Assembly (NCBI RefSeq): GCF_020882245.1
Contig: NC_083600.1
Location: 13,268,001 to 13,332,000, forward strand
Source of the DNA: Rhopalosiphum padi
Taxonomy: Eukaryota; Arthropoda; Insecta; Hemiptera; Aphididae
Direction of reading: 5' to 3'
Length of the DNA stretch: 64,000 bases
Shown: positions 23,535 through 37,099 of the stretch, piece by piece
Layout of the letters: each line of letters opens with the position of its first letter
How positions within the stretch are numbered: position 1 is the first letter of the stretch
Program-made: the position numbers and the translations under genes
The notes under the pieces: model-generated
Told to the model about the DNA's origin: nothing
The model's input: only the letters and a program-made list of their open reading frames with translations
Databases searched by the model: none

Positions 23535-26500
23535 TATATTCATAAACGCAATTTGAGGGGGCTTGGGGGGGATAAGCCCCCTCAAAATCAATCTTAGCCC
23601 TCTCCCCCCAAAATGATTTGTATATATCCCCTTCCACCTTTATATATCCCAGGGAGCACACACACAGTACATACATGAAAATTATTTAAAACTCAAATTG
23701 CGCCTACGTATATATTCCTAATTTCTCGAAAATTGATTTAACTCCTATATTATGATATACTGGATGTCATAAAAATTTGGTTTCGAATTTTTTTTAACCA
23801 AATAATATTTGTGTTCATTAAGTTGTACAATAATATAATAATAGCTAGTAACATACTATGAACTATTCATCATATATTTTATACACATATATAATGTATA
23901 TTATGTATCTGTGCTGTTTGATTCTTATGCTCTATGAATTATAGAGTAACAGTGTATGTAATACAATAATGACTTCTTTGTCGGTATGAATAGTATGTAC
24001 CAATTAGTTATTATTATGTTATTAGTGGTAACGATGTAAACGATATTATGTTTATTGTGTTTATAGGTAGATGTAATAGAATTAGTAATTACTTTAATTA
24101 TATTTTTATTTATTATAGATAGGTACTTAGCTAATTATTTAGTGTCATTTTCCATCATTAATCCATCAATATTGTATTATCAACTACTGTACTATACAGT
24201 AAAATATGTTATAATTAGAATTTCTTTATTCATAAAATTTCTTGCCAATAAGTGTTGAAAAAGTGTAACTTTTATATAATCTATTACAGAAATTTTATTA
24301 AATATTTATTTTAACTTTTCGGTCTGCAATTTTAGTTATTAATTATTATCTTTTTTAACGATGTATACATTACATAATATACCTATGTCCTATATTAACA
24401 TGATAAATTAGTTAAATCATAGTTAAACATATTTATTTTTAATTCATCATATGTTGGTTGAATACTTTTTATAGAGAATTAAGGTTTTACAATTTGTTTT
24501 GTAAAGGTTTATAGTGTTAGATGATTATGCTTTAGAAATCAAATTCACGTGTTTCTGCAATTATTGTGCAAACCTAATCCAAGTCATTATCAGTATTTAC
24601 TAAATAAATGTTGAATTGTCTGCATAAGGTATATATTTTTTTTATTTTTGTAAATAGATAAATGATTAAGTTTTAATATAAAACAATACAAAGTGAAATC
24701 ATTTATTTTCTCGTTGGTAAATTCAAATACAACGAATATTATAAAACGTTGGAATTTATACGTCATGTATAATTATAAAATTCATATACGTTTTTTTATT
24801 CTGTAAAAAACCCGTTCAAATGTTAAAAAAAAACTGCACGCCGCTTTATTTTATTAATAATTTTATAAATATATAAAAAAAAATCTATTATAATAATATA
24901 TTATATTCATAGGCAGTTATAATTTTATAAATAATTTCTATTTTAAACCGTATTATTTTTTTATGATTTTGCTTTTGTCTCCGACATTTTAGTAGCTTAA
25001 AAAAATATTTATTTACGCAAATTTATTCTTCAAATATTATGAAAATAAAGTGTTAAACTATAACCAACCATTCGGCTAAATACATGCATTTATTCATATT
25101 TTGTTAGCTCTTTATTTAAGTCATGACTGATATTGAACTATATATTTTCATTGGCATTGATGTTTATTACATTGTTTCCCATAATTCCGTGTTATATTGA
25201 CCCATAAAAAACACAATAATATACATAATATATAATACACGTTTGCACAATATTTTGTATTTAAAATATTGAGTGCATTTCGCATTTCCGTGTAATTCAT
25301 TTCGTTTCTATGCGGCACTACATTGTATGTACTATTATTATGTATCGCTATTATTTATAGTTTATACCGACGTGATAACCTACTCGTCCTGCACATAAAC
25401 ATTGGAGAGGTACAAAAACTTAACAGAATAATTATTAATTATTATGTACCTAAAAGTTCTATGGATACCATTCATTTCACAGCAAGCCTAGACACTATTA
25501 TATAATATAAATATAATATATAAATTCTCCTGAAACATTAACGTAAAATATGTATATTTAAATGTATACATACCTCTGTTTTTATTTTTTCTTCAGTGTA
25601 AAATCGTTATCTCAGCAACTTCAAATAAGTATTATATAAATTATTGAAGCGCTGTAATTATCGTATTGTGTATCTGAACGAGCAAATAACAAATTTAATA
25701 ATAATCCATTTCGTAATAATAACGAGCACAAATACTTATTTTATATTTTATATACCTACCATAAAATAACTATCGGAGTAACTTATGTTAAGATTTGATC
25801 GGTCGTAAAACGTGACAAATTCAGTTTCGATATTAAAAAAAAAAAAAAAATATATTATTTTATTGATCAATTAAGTAACAAGATAAATATTTCATACGAT
25901 AATGTAGAATATATTGTATTTATATACATAATATTATGTGAACACAGTGAACAAAGTTTAATTGTTTATCGATGTAGACCCATGGCTAATACTGCTGAGG
26001 ATTAAAACATTTTATACAATTTGTTGATAATAATTTTCATAAGTATTAACTGTCAACTGATTTAGTAAGTTATTTTTCTAACAAAAAATTATATAGGTTT
26101 TTAAATTGTGTAAAATGTTATAACGTTAAAATACATATAATAATATATAACACGGAAAATAGTTTAAATAATAACAATATTTAATAATACACAATATAAT
26201 ATATTTCAATTTATTTTTCTAAAGTGTTATTTTTATTTCCACTGGTTTGTTTAATTTTAGATTGAAGTTTAACATACTAAATATTAAAATTAATAACAAT
26301 GAATAAAATTAAACCAGTGTGTTGGAATTCCTAACTTATAATGAAAAAAGCTTGCAAAGTATCAGTTATGTAAAATATAATATATAAAAAAGAATGAAGC
26401 TTGTGATAGGTATTAAAAGTTTGATCAGATTATAAATAAATTATGTATAATCGTTAAATTTTTTTTTAATTTAAGTATAAATTTTATTATTAAAACAAAA

Positions 26501-27280
26501 ATGAAATATTATGGTGTTATTATGCATAGATTTTATAGCGTTATTATTATTATTAGTATTTATTACTATAGTAACTAAAATATATTATTAATATCATAAT
26601 ATAATATTTAATCAAATTCAGAAATATTGACAAAATATGAAATTAATATGACCGTTTGAGTAAAAATTATTATACGAAATTTTTAAAGTAGTTTGCGAAA
26701 TGCAATTACATATATAGCTGATTTTATAACTATTATTGCTCAATGATAAGTCATTGATGCAAAAAGTTAATATACAACTTTCCATACAGTAAACATAAAG
26801 TTTGGTTTGTAATTTCCTTAAAAACCTTTGGGTAAATTTTGGTACTACATCAGTTGAGTCTCAAATGTTTTTCAGCATTAAGTTCACGGTTTTGCGTCAT
26901 TTTGAAAATTGTCATACTATATAGTACCTATATATATATATGTATACGATATAGTACGATCATTTATTTATAATTTATAAACCAATTCGACCGATCACCG
27001 TTGCGTATTATGTTGATTACTATACTTCGTAATAGACATATTATATATTTTATATTATTCTATCGTATTTTCAAGAATATAATATGCAAAGGGGGACGGA
27101 CGATATTTATTTTTTTGCTTACAGTGTCTCATCACTGTACGTATACCAAATATGGGTGTTATTCGGCAATCGGCAATCGATAATCGTAATATGAATCGTA
27201 TGTTTGTTGTGTTAGATATTGCGAATTGTTGTGTACTATTATAATCTAAATATTCTAAACTACCTACCTATAGATGTATC
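20508..27280. other. Gene-free AT-rich stretch
   Basis: I see no protein-like frame and no clear splice-bounded exon. It contains microsatellites, notably (AT)n at about 23485-23530 and (TA)n at about 26930-26942, and one G-rich hairpin (23555-23583). All longer open frames are low-complexity, rich in Y, I, F and N. Confidence 0.5.
23485..23583. repeat. (AT)n microsatellite next to a G/C hairpin
   Basis: About 45 bp of AT dinucleotides are followed 25 bp later by GAGGGGGCTT (23555-23564) and its perfect complement AAGCCCCCTC (23574-23583) around a loop containing G7. A further run of C occurs at about 23602-23608. The block, to about 23660, resembles a dispersed repeat rather than unique sequence, but I cannot classify it. 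Confidence 0.55.
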
Positions 27281-27365
27281 ATGTATGTGGTTTATGGAAG
27301 GTATATATCGTTTCAGTTTTTGTATTATTTTACAATAATGTTTTATATATCTATTAATTTTTCAG

Positions 27366-27463
27366 TACATACTATCGTCGATGCAAGAGATACGAAATTC
27401 AAAAATATTTACGTGGATCAATCATCCAAAGTCAGCCGACAGGCTGCATTTGAGTTAAGTTAA
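27366..27463 (+). CDS. Candidate terminal coding exon, unidentified
   Basis: After TTTTTCAG (to 27365) an open frame reads HTIVDARDTKFKNIYVDQ and then SSKVSRQAAFELS to a TAA at 27461-27463. AATAAA follows five bases later (27468-27473). Codon use and residue mix look coding, unlike the neighbouring low-complexity frames. No upstream exon could be matched, so it may be chance or a gene relic. Confidence 0.25.
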
Positions 27464-27911
27464 AATCAATAAATTACACTGATTGGGTTACGAATTATTT
27501 TAGGTCATACACTTATTAGATTTTAGACTTACACTAGCTAGAATTTAGAAGAAGAGGTAGTATAATAGGCAAGCACATCAGTAATTCGTACCAGTTACTT
27601 AATAGACTAAATAATAATATACGTATATAATATGTCTGCTTCAGTGGTGTAGTTAAAACTTTTAATGATAAAATGAACGGACATAGAAAACTATATTAAA
27701 CATTTTACTTTTATTTCTAGTTTTCTACCACTCACCATAATAATAATTGAATATATATTAAATCTTAATAAATATTATTTATACTTTACCTTGAATTTAT
27801 AAAACTACATACATTTTTCTCAATTTTTCAGATATGACATCAATAATTTCTATTCCGTTAATAACGTTAAATCAGCAAAATCAAAAATATAATATATATA
27901 TATATATGTAT

Positions 27912-28875
27912 ATGTTTCGGCGAAAATACGAATACCTGTAAAACCTAAGGTACACAAAATAGTTTGGTTAAACGACGAGTGATTTTTGTAGTTCGAACAT
28001 TTACAAACGAGATTTGGTAAATTTTAAGAAATTCCGAAATTTTTTGTACTAGATAATATATTATAGCTTTAATAGCTACTTCTTACTAGTATTATATTAA
28101 ATAGGTATATCGTATACACATTTGAAATTAGTTTAATTATTACAATTATTTTTTTGTGTAGACTTGGTACTGTAGCATCTTGAGTTGCACAATACATTTT
28201 TGGATTGGTATTTACATCTATTTGTAATACATTTTTTTGAATAGATTTTTTATCAAACATTGTCTACTAGTAAAAGACAATTTTGATATACTGCTTGATG
28301 AATATCAATTATGTTGTCTTGCATTATTGTCAATTCTAAAAATTGGTTATTATAAAATATGTATTAAATGTAATACTAAATTATTCAATCAATTGTGTTT
28401 TTTAAAATACCCAACTTTAAATAAATTGTGCTATTTAATTAAATTAACTGTATTAATTAATCTAAATATTATTAAAAATTATTATTTTGAGTATAACTTT
28501 ATACATAGTGATATATTGACATCTATACGAATAAAATAATTCCATTATTAACTTAATAAAAAAATATTAAAATTATTATTTAATAACGCATAACATACTA
28601 AACACTATTTCACAAACTATTGAGCAATTGTAATCAGTAGTAGGTAGTAGCTAATATAGTACCTAATAGACTTAAATAATAATGATAATTATTAATATTA
28701 TTAACATCACACTATTAGTAAAAAAAATCGGACTTTTACCAACGCTGGTTGTTTATTCTAAGATTTATACCAAATCTCGTTTGTAAAAGTCTGAACTACA
28801 AAAATCATTCGGGGTTTGAACAAACTATTTTGTATATCCTAGGGTTTACCGATATTCGTACTTTTACCGTAACAT
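27912..28875. mobile_element. Unclassified element with long inverted repeats (about 964 bp)
   Basis: Positions 27912-28020 and 28768-28875 are inverted copies of about 108 bp. By eye they are about 80-85% identical, with blocks such as ACAAAATAGTTTG, TGATTTTTGTAGTTC and TTTACAAACGAGATTTGG. The termini are ATGTTTCGG and its diverged complement CCGTAACAT, both set in TATA-rich DNA, so a TA duplication is possible but unprovable. The interior (28021-28767) is AT-rich. A 100-residue plus-strand frame (28237-28539) and a minus frame with MYCATQDATVPSLHKK have no family I recognise. Divergent arms point to an old copy. Confidence 0.65.
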
Positions 28876-29299
28876 ATATATTATATTTATAGTAGTATAT
28901 ACTCTACTTTTTCACGACACATATATTATATGTAATATTGTTCTAAAATAAATGCGTAGGGCCGTAGGCTCATAGGTTGTCCAAATGCGAGTTGGCGCCT
29001 TAGCGAATCTAAGTAATAATACACTGTAGACGACCAAAAGAATCACTGGTAAGGTCTAATGTAAAAATATACCTGTGGTATACGTTATATGCGGTACCTA
29101 TGTGGATCGATATGACGGTTATAAGAGGATGTGGGCTTATAGTTTTGAGCTACGCGCGTATTACCTATAAGTGCAGACCGTCTTCGGGGAAAAGTCGGCT
29201 GTTCATAACACATTCCGTCGCGAACACATGACGATGAGGATATATATTTCATGTACACACACATATAATACGGTGAAAACAATAGGAATCGAAATACGT

Positions 29300-29850
29300 C
29301 GGCTTTTGGATATCATCGATGGGACGGGCGGCGCCGCGGGAGTTAGATTATAATAAATATATAGTATATAATTCATGAGCTATATAGCGGGAAGGCGAAC
29401 GCTAAAGACAAAGGTTTTTGTGTCGTTGGCTTTACACGGGTGCAGTGCAAAGACCATCGACCTTTAGTCGGTTTCAAGTTATCACCGTGGCAGGGGGTGG
29501 CGAGGACGATATAAGTGTATATACGTGGCTCTGGCTTTTGTACTGCTGCTCCGCGCCAGTTTAATTACAAACGGTTTTGAGGTGGTTCGCGGGCGAGGAC
29601 TTACGATTGGAAAAGCTAAGCCGCTTTATTCGAGCTGCAGCCAGTTCGGCATTATCGTACACACAGTCGTTCTGCGTCCTTATCGGCCACTTGCAGCTCG
29701 CGGCCCCGGCTCTAATCCGCCTTAAACCCGCGCGCTCGCTCTTGTCGTCGGAGGTATTAAGCAGGTACCTACCTGCAGCAGAGTGCGTAGTTGCATACAA
29801 TTATATAGGCCGCCGACGCCTTCCACTCAGGCGTGACTGTAAATATTGAT
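29300..29850. promoter_or_regulatory. CpG-rich island, possible promoter or 5' exon
   Basis: GC and CpG content rise sharply here (GGCGGCGCCGCGGG at about 29327; GCGCGCTCGCTC at about 29730). TATA-like GATATAAG occurs at about 29509. Overlapping frames of 60-90 residues on both strands are by-products of composition. A possible donor GTACCT follows AAGCAG at about 29765. I infer regulatory DNA or a non-coding first exon, strand unknown. Confidence 0.35.
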
Positions 29851-32800
29851 ATTATTTAGTGCTATATTATACTTGGTGTGTACAGAATGATTCTTTTATT
29901 GTGAATCGGGTAAATTTTTAGAAAATACAACGTATTAAATAACCATAGTAAAATTAAATTATTTTCTTAAACGTTCGAAAAAAAAATTATTCAAAAATAC
30001 CTCGTGATATCTCTCAATATTTCTTGACTTACTACAAAGTAATTATTTTGCAATATTATGTTTATAGTTTTTGCATGTTAATAATATATATGTTATATTA
30101 TATTATCGACGTATAAAAAGTGTAATCCAATAATGATATTAGGTACCAAGTAAATAAATGTGATTTATGATGTCCGAGTGCGATGCGTCTTAAGTGTGAG
30201 GAATTCACGTAAAACATTTATATATTATATTACTTATATAATACAAAAATAAATTAATGCTAAGATAACGGATTTATTGGGGAAAAATACTTAACGTATT
30301 TATCTCATTTAAAAACTATTTTTTGTTTTTATATTGAACAAGTTACTAGTTAGATATAACTACAATGAGGATATTATACTTTGATAGGTATATGTATTAA
30401 CTATTAACCATTATTTTTGTCAGAAAAAGAGAAAGACAATACGAGCGAGAGAATGACACGACTTCTGCCAAACAATAATATCAGTCCTCGAGTATAAATT
30501 CAATTGTTTTTAAAATATTTGAACACTTGAACTGATGTGTATATTAATAAAATGTAATTGTTCTTTTCAAATATAGGGAAGCTGACTATTTTGTCCTGTT
30601 TTTATTTGTTTAACATAGACAACGTATATAATTCAGTACACAGTACAGTGTACACGCATATAACTTAACTCCAGGGAAAAACCTACCAGTGAAAATGAGA
30701 ATACATCATTATTTGTAATGGACCTTGGAATTTTAATTCTAAGGAGTTAATATTTTTAACATTAAAAAAACGGTTTGTCTGAAATAACGTAATTTATTAC
30801 CTATATATAATCAAAATTATTACATAATAGTTATATATAATATAATTTATATTTTCAATAATATTTAAAATATTTACAAGCTTTAGATTACAATATTTTA
30901 ATATCTTTTGTTTTTAAAAAAAAAAAAAACAAAAACAATTCTTTCAGGTGAATCAAAATAATATTATGAATTGTTAAAAATATTGCGTATTTACCTATAT
31001 TTAAACTACAGTAGGTAATAATTTTCCAAAATTATAAATAGAAAGAAAATATATTGATATAGACAAGATGATAAGACATTGCATAAAATATAAATAAACT
31101 ACTGCAAAATATTGTCTCCCGTTAAAAAAAAGATTTCCTACCTGCGAATCTAAAAATATATAATATTATGATTAAGTTATTAGACATTAGCTACTATAGT
31201 GTGCATTTCCTTAAAAACTTTTAAAACCCGTGTATTGGCCCTTGAAAAAGTTACAAAAATATAAGTAAAAACTATGAAATATTAATTAAAAAAAATTATA
31301 CAAACTCTTGAAAGTATAAAATATTTAACAATACATATTATCTTCGAGTTGAGGTTCTTTATCTATTCTTTATGCTATTCAAAATCCCAAATGAACATAA
31401 ATAAGTGATTAGACGAATTATAGTGTGATTTTTTCGGCAAAAGTCTACTTTGATTATTTAAATATTGAAAATAATTTTAAAATTTAAACAGGTGTTATGC
31501 ATATTTAATAATAAGTTCGACTACGCAGTAAGCACTAACGCGCGTATTATAGCTTAAAAAATATTCAATACTATTATTTATTTATTTATTTATTTTAGTA
31601 ATAATGAAAAAAGAAAACTAAAACTAGTGTAAGTACACGAAAATTCTATAATTTATAAACATGGTAATATTATTATATTAAATGGATGTCTATTGTCTAT
31701 ATATTTCTATAGTGTATATTATTATATTATTATAGTTTACTAATTATATATTTTTAGATGTCGGAAATCACAGGGAAGTGGTGATATATTATACGTAAAT
31801 ATGTTCGAATATTTCTTAAACATTAATACATTGGAATTGGGAATGGGGCATTATATTATACATATAATATCATATTCAATAATTGTAAATAACAGTAAGC
31901 AATAATGTTGGAATATCGAATCGGAGTCCGTAGAATTGAATATTTTAGTGTTCTTATAAATGTTACATCAAAATTGCACACACAGAGTGTCATCGTTTTA
32001 TAAAAATTATATATATTTTTCTATACTTTTATTTACTATGATAATTATTATTTGATACTTTTATATAGGTATACTCTCTATTTGACGTCCAACTGAATTA
32101 TATTTTCTAATTCATTCGTTGGCTTCTAATTGTTCGGTTTGTTCACGAGGTAGAGGATGAAGTTGAAGGTCCCCGCTATTATGGTTGTAGTTTGAAACAC
32201 ATTGTGTACATTCATTATAATATTGCGTTTAAAAGTGAACCATCAGTAAGACATTTTCTAACCATTCAATGGCATTTTTGATTTCTATCAAAGTCCCGAA
32301 AATGTTTTGAAAATTTGGTTTCTACTCTCAAAAGAATCTTGTGTTTGTCTGCGTGACCTAGTTTTCCATTTACGATATTATAAATATCTACTGCTATAAT
32401 AGTTATTAATTTATTACCGCCCACTGCCGGAACGGAAAATTCCGAATTCGGGTTAAAATTAAATATTGTAAACACCGGTTATTGTATAATTGTTTGCTGA
32501 TAACAAAATACGGAAAAATTAATGTCAATATTATTCACTAAACTTGGCTAACAGTGCATTTAGGTATACAATATTATTATGGTTGACAGTAATTATTATA
32601 CCCAACTATATAATATATTATTGACAATAACCATCAAGAGTGGTTGTGTTTGACGTCATACGTACATCAACTACTGTTTATATTTGTTAATACTCATTCA
32701 ATTTCGTTAATCAATATTATATGTATATTTTTATGATTGTAATTTGAGTACTAGCTAGTTGTCATGGAAATTTAAACTGCAGGCTGAAAGATTATCCTTT

Positions 32801-33386
32801 ATTTTAAGCATCATTAAATTTTCAAACAATATTATAATAACTTATCAGCTCACCGTGATATTTTGAACATTTTAAAAGTGTTTCATTGTTATTATTATTC
32901 TTGCTTTTATCGAAATTAAAACTTGACATTTTAATTAAAAGTTCAGTAAGTAACTTTTTAATAACTTAAAAAAGAATTGTATACAATAGCGGAACACATG
33001 AAACATTGAAAAATATAATTCGATTAATGTGTACTCATATGTACTTGTGTACGCGAGTCTATGATAACATTGAAAATGTAATAGTATATCTTATAATAAT
33101 AAAGGCACGGCTGTACCAGGGGGGGTTCACCCCCCCCCCCCACCGAAATTGTTTTTCGTATTATATTATGAGGTAGTAAAATAAATATTTCAATCTCTGT
33201 ATTAAAAAGTATATTTATAGTTTTTAACACTAATTTTTTTTTCTATAAGGAAATAGTAGTTATTATAAACACGTACATAATGATAAATCAATAGATTAGT
33301 CTACAATAATAAACGTTATTATTAACCTTAAAATAATTTAAAATTCTAATAGTTTTTAAAATTATTTACAGATAATAACGAGCATG
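29851..33386. other. AT-rich stretch, one protein-like frame, one G/C hairpin
   Basis: Mostly featureless. Exceptions are a minus-strand frame at 32266-32475 (see findings) and the hairpin-forming pair G7 (33119-33125) TTCA C12 (33130-33141). A (TTTA)n run lies at about 31577-31594. Confidence 0.45.
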
Positions 33387-34383
33387 GTAATTATTAGGGC
33401 TCGGAACTTAATGCACTAAAAAAGTACTAAATATGCATGCACTTATGCACTTAAAAAAGTACAAATATGCTCTAAAAATATGCACTTATATTTAATTATT
33501 TTACACATTTTAATTTTCACAAATATTTTTTTTAAATTTATAAATAAAAAAAAAGCAAAGTTATATAAATAATATTTATTTTAATTTTTTTAATCATAAT
33601 TGACCTTCACTTCACATAACTTACAGAATAAAATACTTCCGTCGGTTTTGAATATATCCGTACCATATTCCAAAACAAAACTATTCAAACGATTTGTCGC
33701 AGATTGTTTGGTTTTCGGCATAATGAATTAAAAATAATGTAAGTAGGTAATTAAAACAAGAACGACGCGTACAACTACAACAGATAAGACGGACGTATAA
33801 GCCGGAACTGACAAAAACATCTAAGCGGTTTAGCAGTAGATCTATTAATGCCATTAACAGTAATCAATGAGTTATTTTCCTAGAAAAGTATTTGTAAGAA
33901 AATCGTCGTATTTCGATAGCTGTTGTTTCTATTTTTAAATTTGTATAATATTCTATTTTAGATGAAGATAGCTGTAGTTGTAATTTATAAATATATATAC
34001 ATTATATTTTTATATATTAATATTATATTATATTAATCAATAGGGGAAAAACATTGTTTTTAATATCAAATAGAAATTTGAAAAATACGATACAAGAATA
34101 TCTAGTAAGGTCTCTCAATATGAATGTATTTATTTTTTTTATTTACAAATTTACAAATTTTCATATGGAATCTCCATAAATTATAAAATATGCTCTAAAA
34201 AATTGTAAAATTAAGAAATATGCTCTAAAATCTAAAAATCACCAAATATGCAAAAATATGCACTAAAAAATTTTGATATGTTTTTCGTGGTGTCTTGGAA
34301 TGAATTTCTAGCTCACTTAGCAATAAATCTAACGGTTCAAAAAAATCATGCAAATGCAACAACTTCCGAGCCCTAGTAATTAT
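33387..34383 (-). mobile_element. hAT-family DNA transposon, non-autonomous
   Basis: The element is 33395-34375 (981 bp). Its ends are TAGGGCTCGGAA and TTCCGAGCCCTA, a perfect 12-bp inverted repeat. It is flanked by an exact, non-simple 8-bp duplication, GTAATTAT (33387-33394 and 34376-34383). TIRs starting TAGGG or CAGGG with 8-bp duplications are typical of hAT elements. Subterminal copies of AAATATGCTCTAAAA and AATATGCAC occur near both ends, as expected for transposase-binding repeats. The interior keeps only a zinc-finger remnant (33590-33721, minus) and no DDE domain. Confidence 0.88.
33590..33721 (-). pseudogene. CGGBP1-like BED-type zinc-finger fragment of the hAT element
   Basis: An ATG-started minus-strand frame of 43 residues begins MPKTKQSATNRLNSFVLEYG, continues TDIFKTDGSILFCKLCEVKV and stops three residues later. 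The FCKLC pair is the first half of the BED-like finger seen in hAT transposases and CGGBP1-like proteins. The second half (with its H...H ligands) and the catalytic domain are missing. Whether the short frame is expressed is unknown. Confidence 0.65.
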
Positions 34384-36240
34384 ACTTAAGCGTTTACTAA
34401 TTAACAGTTTATACTGTGAATATATGGTAAACCAAAACAGAAACGAATAAATAGTATATCATAAATTATAATTTATTCATGACAAGTTATAATAAATAAC
34501 AGTATGCGTATTGTTTAAAAATTAAAATTATGAATGTAAATTTACCATTATATATTATAATCTAAATTTGACAACTTTACTTTCAGATTTTTTTTTAACA
34601 ATACCGAATTTATTACGTACATTTTTAATATGTTCGCTATATTTAAATTACCTAACTCGAATAACGAATTATTATTAGTTATTAGTTTATTAATTATTAG
34701 ATATTACACTAAGAATAAAATTACCAATTAATTATTTTTATTCAGTATCAAATAGTTTTCATTGCAATCTCAAATTGTTTCCAATTATTATACATTTATT
34801 TTAAATATATTTATTTTTAAGCCCTAGCTATCTTTAGACTACACAGATCATTTGAGTTCATCAGTTAAACTGACTTAATGGAAACGAAGGTATGGATATT
34901 ATATTTTCATATATTTCTACCCAGATTATTCTTATTTATTGGTGTCGCGTTAAATTTACAATAAAACTTTTTCTCACTATATAGATCGCATTTGATTTAT
35001 CTGAACACCAAAACCGATTATATGAATGTATAATATAATATATGTATATATATATATATATATATATAAAGACAGAGAGAGAGTTAATATATTTTATTAC
35101 ATTTATACATATATATGTTTAATAGTATGTCGCATATCCTTTACAAAACGTGATTCAATATAGGTACGATCTTATTGCGAGTGGTACTATATCTGCGATG
35201 TCATTTTATAATTTTATATACAACCAAAAGTTCGATTAAGTCCGTTTGGGTTTTACTTTTTCCTGCTCATGCACGTATTTAAATATACTATACGATAAAC
35301 AACACTTATACACCATAAAACTTTCGTGATAGATTCATTAATATTGACACGGAAAGGTTTCACGTTGGGGTTTTTTTTATTTTTTATTCTAAAACCTACA
35401 CTATCTACGGACAGCTGCTTCTGTTACCCAGCGGTGACGACCACCAGAAATTAGAAATATAAAAAAACATATTTTTTTTCTGTTTACTTTGTTTATTTTG
35501 AGAAAATTATTGGCTCTTTACGTATATATTGACATGGTAACAGGACTGATACATAATACCACTATACCAGAAGAAACGGTACAAAAGTGTATTAAAATAT
35601 AGTCTTGCATTTATTGCAGTATATACGTATATAGGTAAAAGAGAAAAATAATAATATAAACCTTTATACATTATATTGTAATATTTGTTCCGTATAAATA
35701 ATATTTTACAATAATAATAAAGTTCGGGAAAAAATGTCTGGCCCCCAAAAATGTTATTTCCGCACAGCGACTCGTAATATACGTATATACTATAAATAGT
35801 AATCGTCATACCTACATTCAGAAAATCCTCTATTGTATACATATAAATTACATATTATGCACAACAATCAAATGACGCGAACAGAAAACCAAACGCCTGT
35901 ATAAACATAAACGTCTCTTATCCCTAAATATTATGATATATATATACATATTTGTACGAATATATAGTGTTCCACGGGAACCGGGTCATCTATATTTTAT
36001 ACAGAAGGATTGTTTTATCGTGAACCTACAAGCAATATCTACGAAACTAAAATACAAGTATTTCGGGGTTAAAAAAATTATCTTTATCAATACAACACCT
36101 AACCTGATAATAGTAACCTGATATTATATAGTTATACAGCGTTCGTTCTCAACGGTTTAAGAATATAATAATTTAGGAATAATTATTTCTCGTGTTTCCG
36201 GATAAATTGTCCATACTGTATTAATATAAGCATCCTGTAT
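34384..36240. other. AT-rich stretch with microsatellites, no gene
   Basis: (AT)n followed by (GA)n lies at about 35040-35083. The 111-residue minus-strand frame at 35507-35842 is rich in Y, I and F and is composition-driven. Nothing else is seen. Confidence 0.5.
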
Positions 36241-36700
36241 ACATCAGTATGTAAGTACATTTAGTAGTCACCTCGTCGTCGCAGCCCGCAGCAGCCGGTG
36301 AAATTGGGTATTTCGCGATCGGATGTTATTGTCAACCGACGACGGCTGCCGGTCATAATCCCCGATGATCATCAGTATTCCGAGCTCGCGCGCGGGTTCC
36401 GGAATCGCTCGAACGACACGTGTTACGCCGAGCGAGTGCGAATGCAAAGGACGAAAAAATATGTTGGTGATGGCGCGGGGAGGATAAATAAATCCAAAAG
36501 AATGGAACACCACGTGGACCGTATACGTGTATATTATAATATAATAGTATTATATGTGTGCGCTATGTATACACATTATATTATTTGCAATTTACGCGCC
36601 AAAAACGTACCGAGCTTAGCTGCCCGCGATAACGCAACAACGCCAACGACTAAACCGATACACGATTGTATTATGTTGTTAAAATATGCAATATCATTAT
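36241..36700. promoter_or_regulatory. CpG-rich island
   Basis: CG-dense sequence (CGTCGTCGCAGCCCGCAGC; GAGCTCGCGCGCGGGTTCC) sits inside AT-rich DNA. A 142-codon plus-strand open frame begins at GTG 36298 and runs out into AT-rich sequence. It has no ATG near its 5' end and no recognisable domain, so I treat it as a by-product. I infer regulatory DNA or an untranslated exon. Confidence 0.3.
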
Positions 36701-37099
36701 TACCAAACCTGACCTTAATTACCTAAACTCGTATAATAGGTATCACGGGTGAACTAGGTACATTGGAAATCGGGCGTCGTGCACGACAATGTCCCACGAG
36801 TTATCAAAGTAGTAATGTCGTTGTAATAAAGTTTTCAAAGTAATAAAGTATATGATAACGAAAAAAGTCTTTGGGACGCTAACCATAATGTCAAAGTTGA
36901 TTTCCAAAAACAAATTATAAAATCTCAACAGATTATTAAAAACTAAGGATCATAATCATATACAATATATTATTATACATGTGTGATTTGACGTGAATTC
37001 GTTAAATTTTATCTACAGAAAAACTAAAACCTGTTGGCAGAAATGGCAGCTGCAAGTTATTAAATTACCCAGAAATTATAATCATATACCTACAAAACC

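Noticed and set aside
28237..28539. 100-codon frame inside the long-inverted-repeat element
   Set aside because: It starts at TTG, has Leu/Ile/Tyr-rich composition and matches no transposase motif I know.
35507..35842. 111-codon minus-strand open frame
   Set aside because: The translation is dominated by Y, I, F and N, with no domain and no splice or promoter context. It is what AT-rich DNA gives by chance.
36298..36726. 142-codon plus-strand open frame, the longest outside UTP6
   Set aside because: It starts at GTG, its first half lies in a CpG island and its second half in AT-rich DNA with a sharp change of composition, and no family is recognisable. I kept it only as part of the island.
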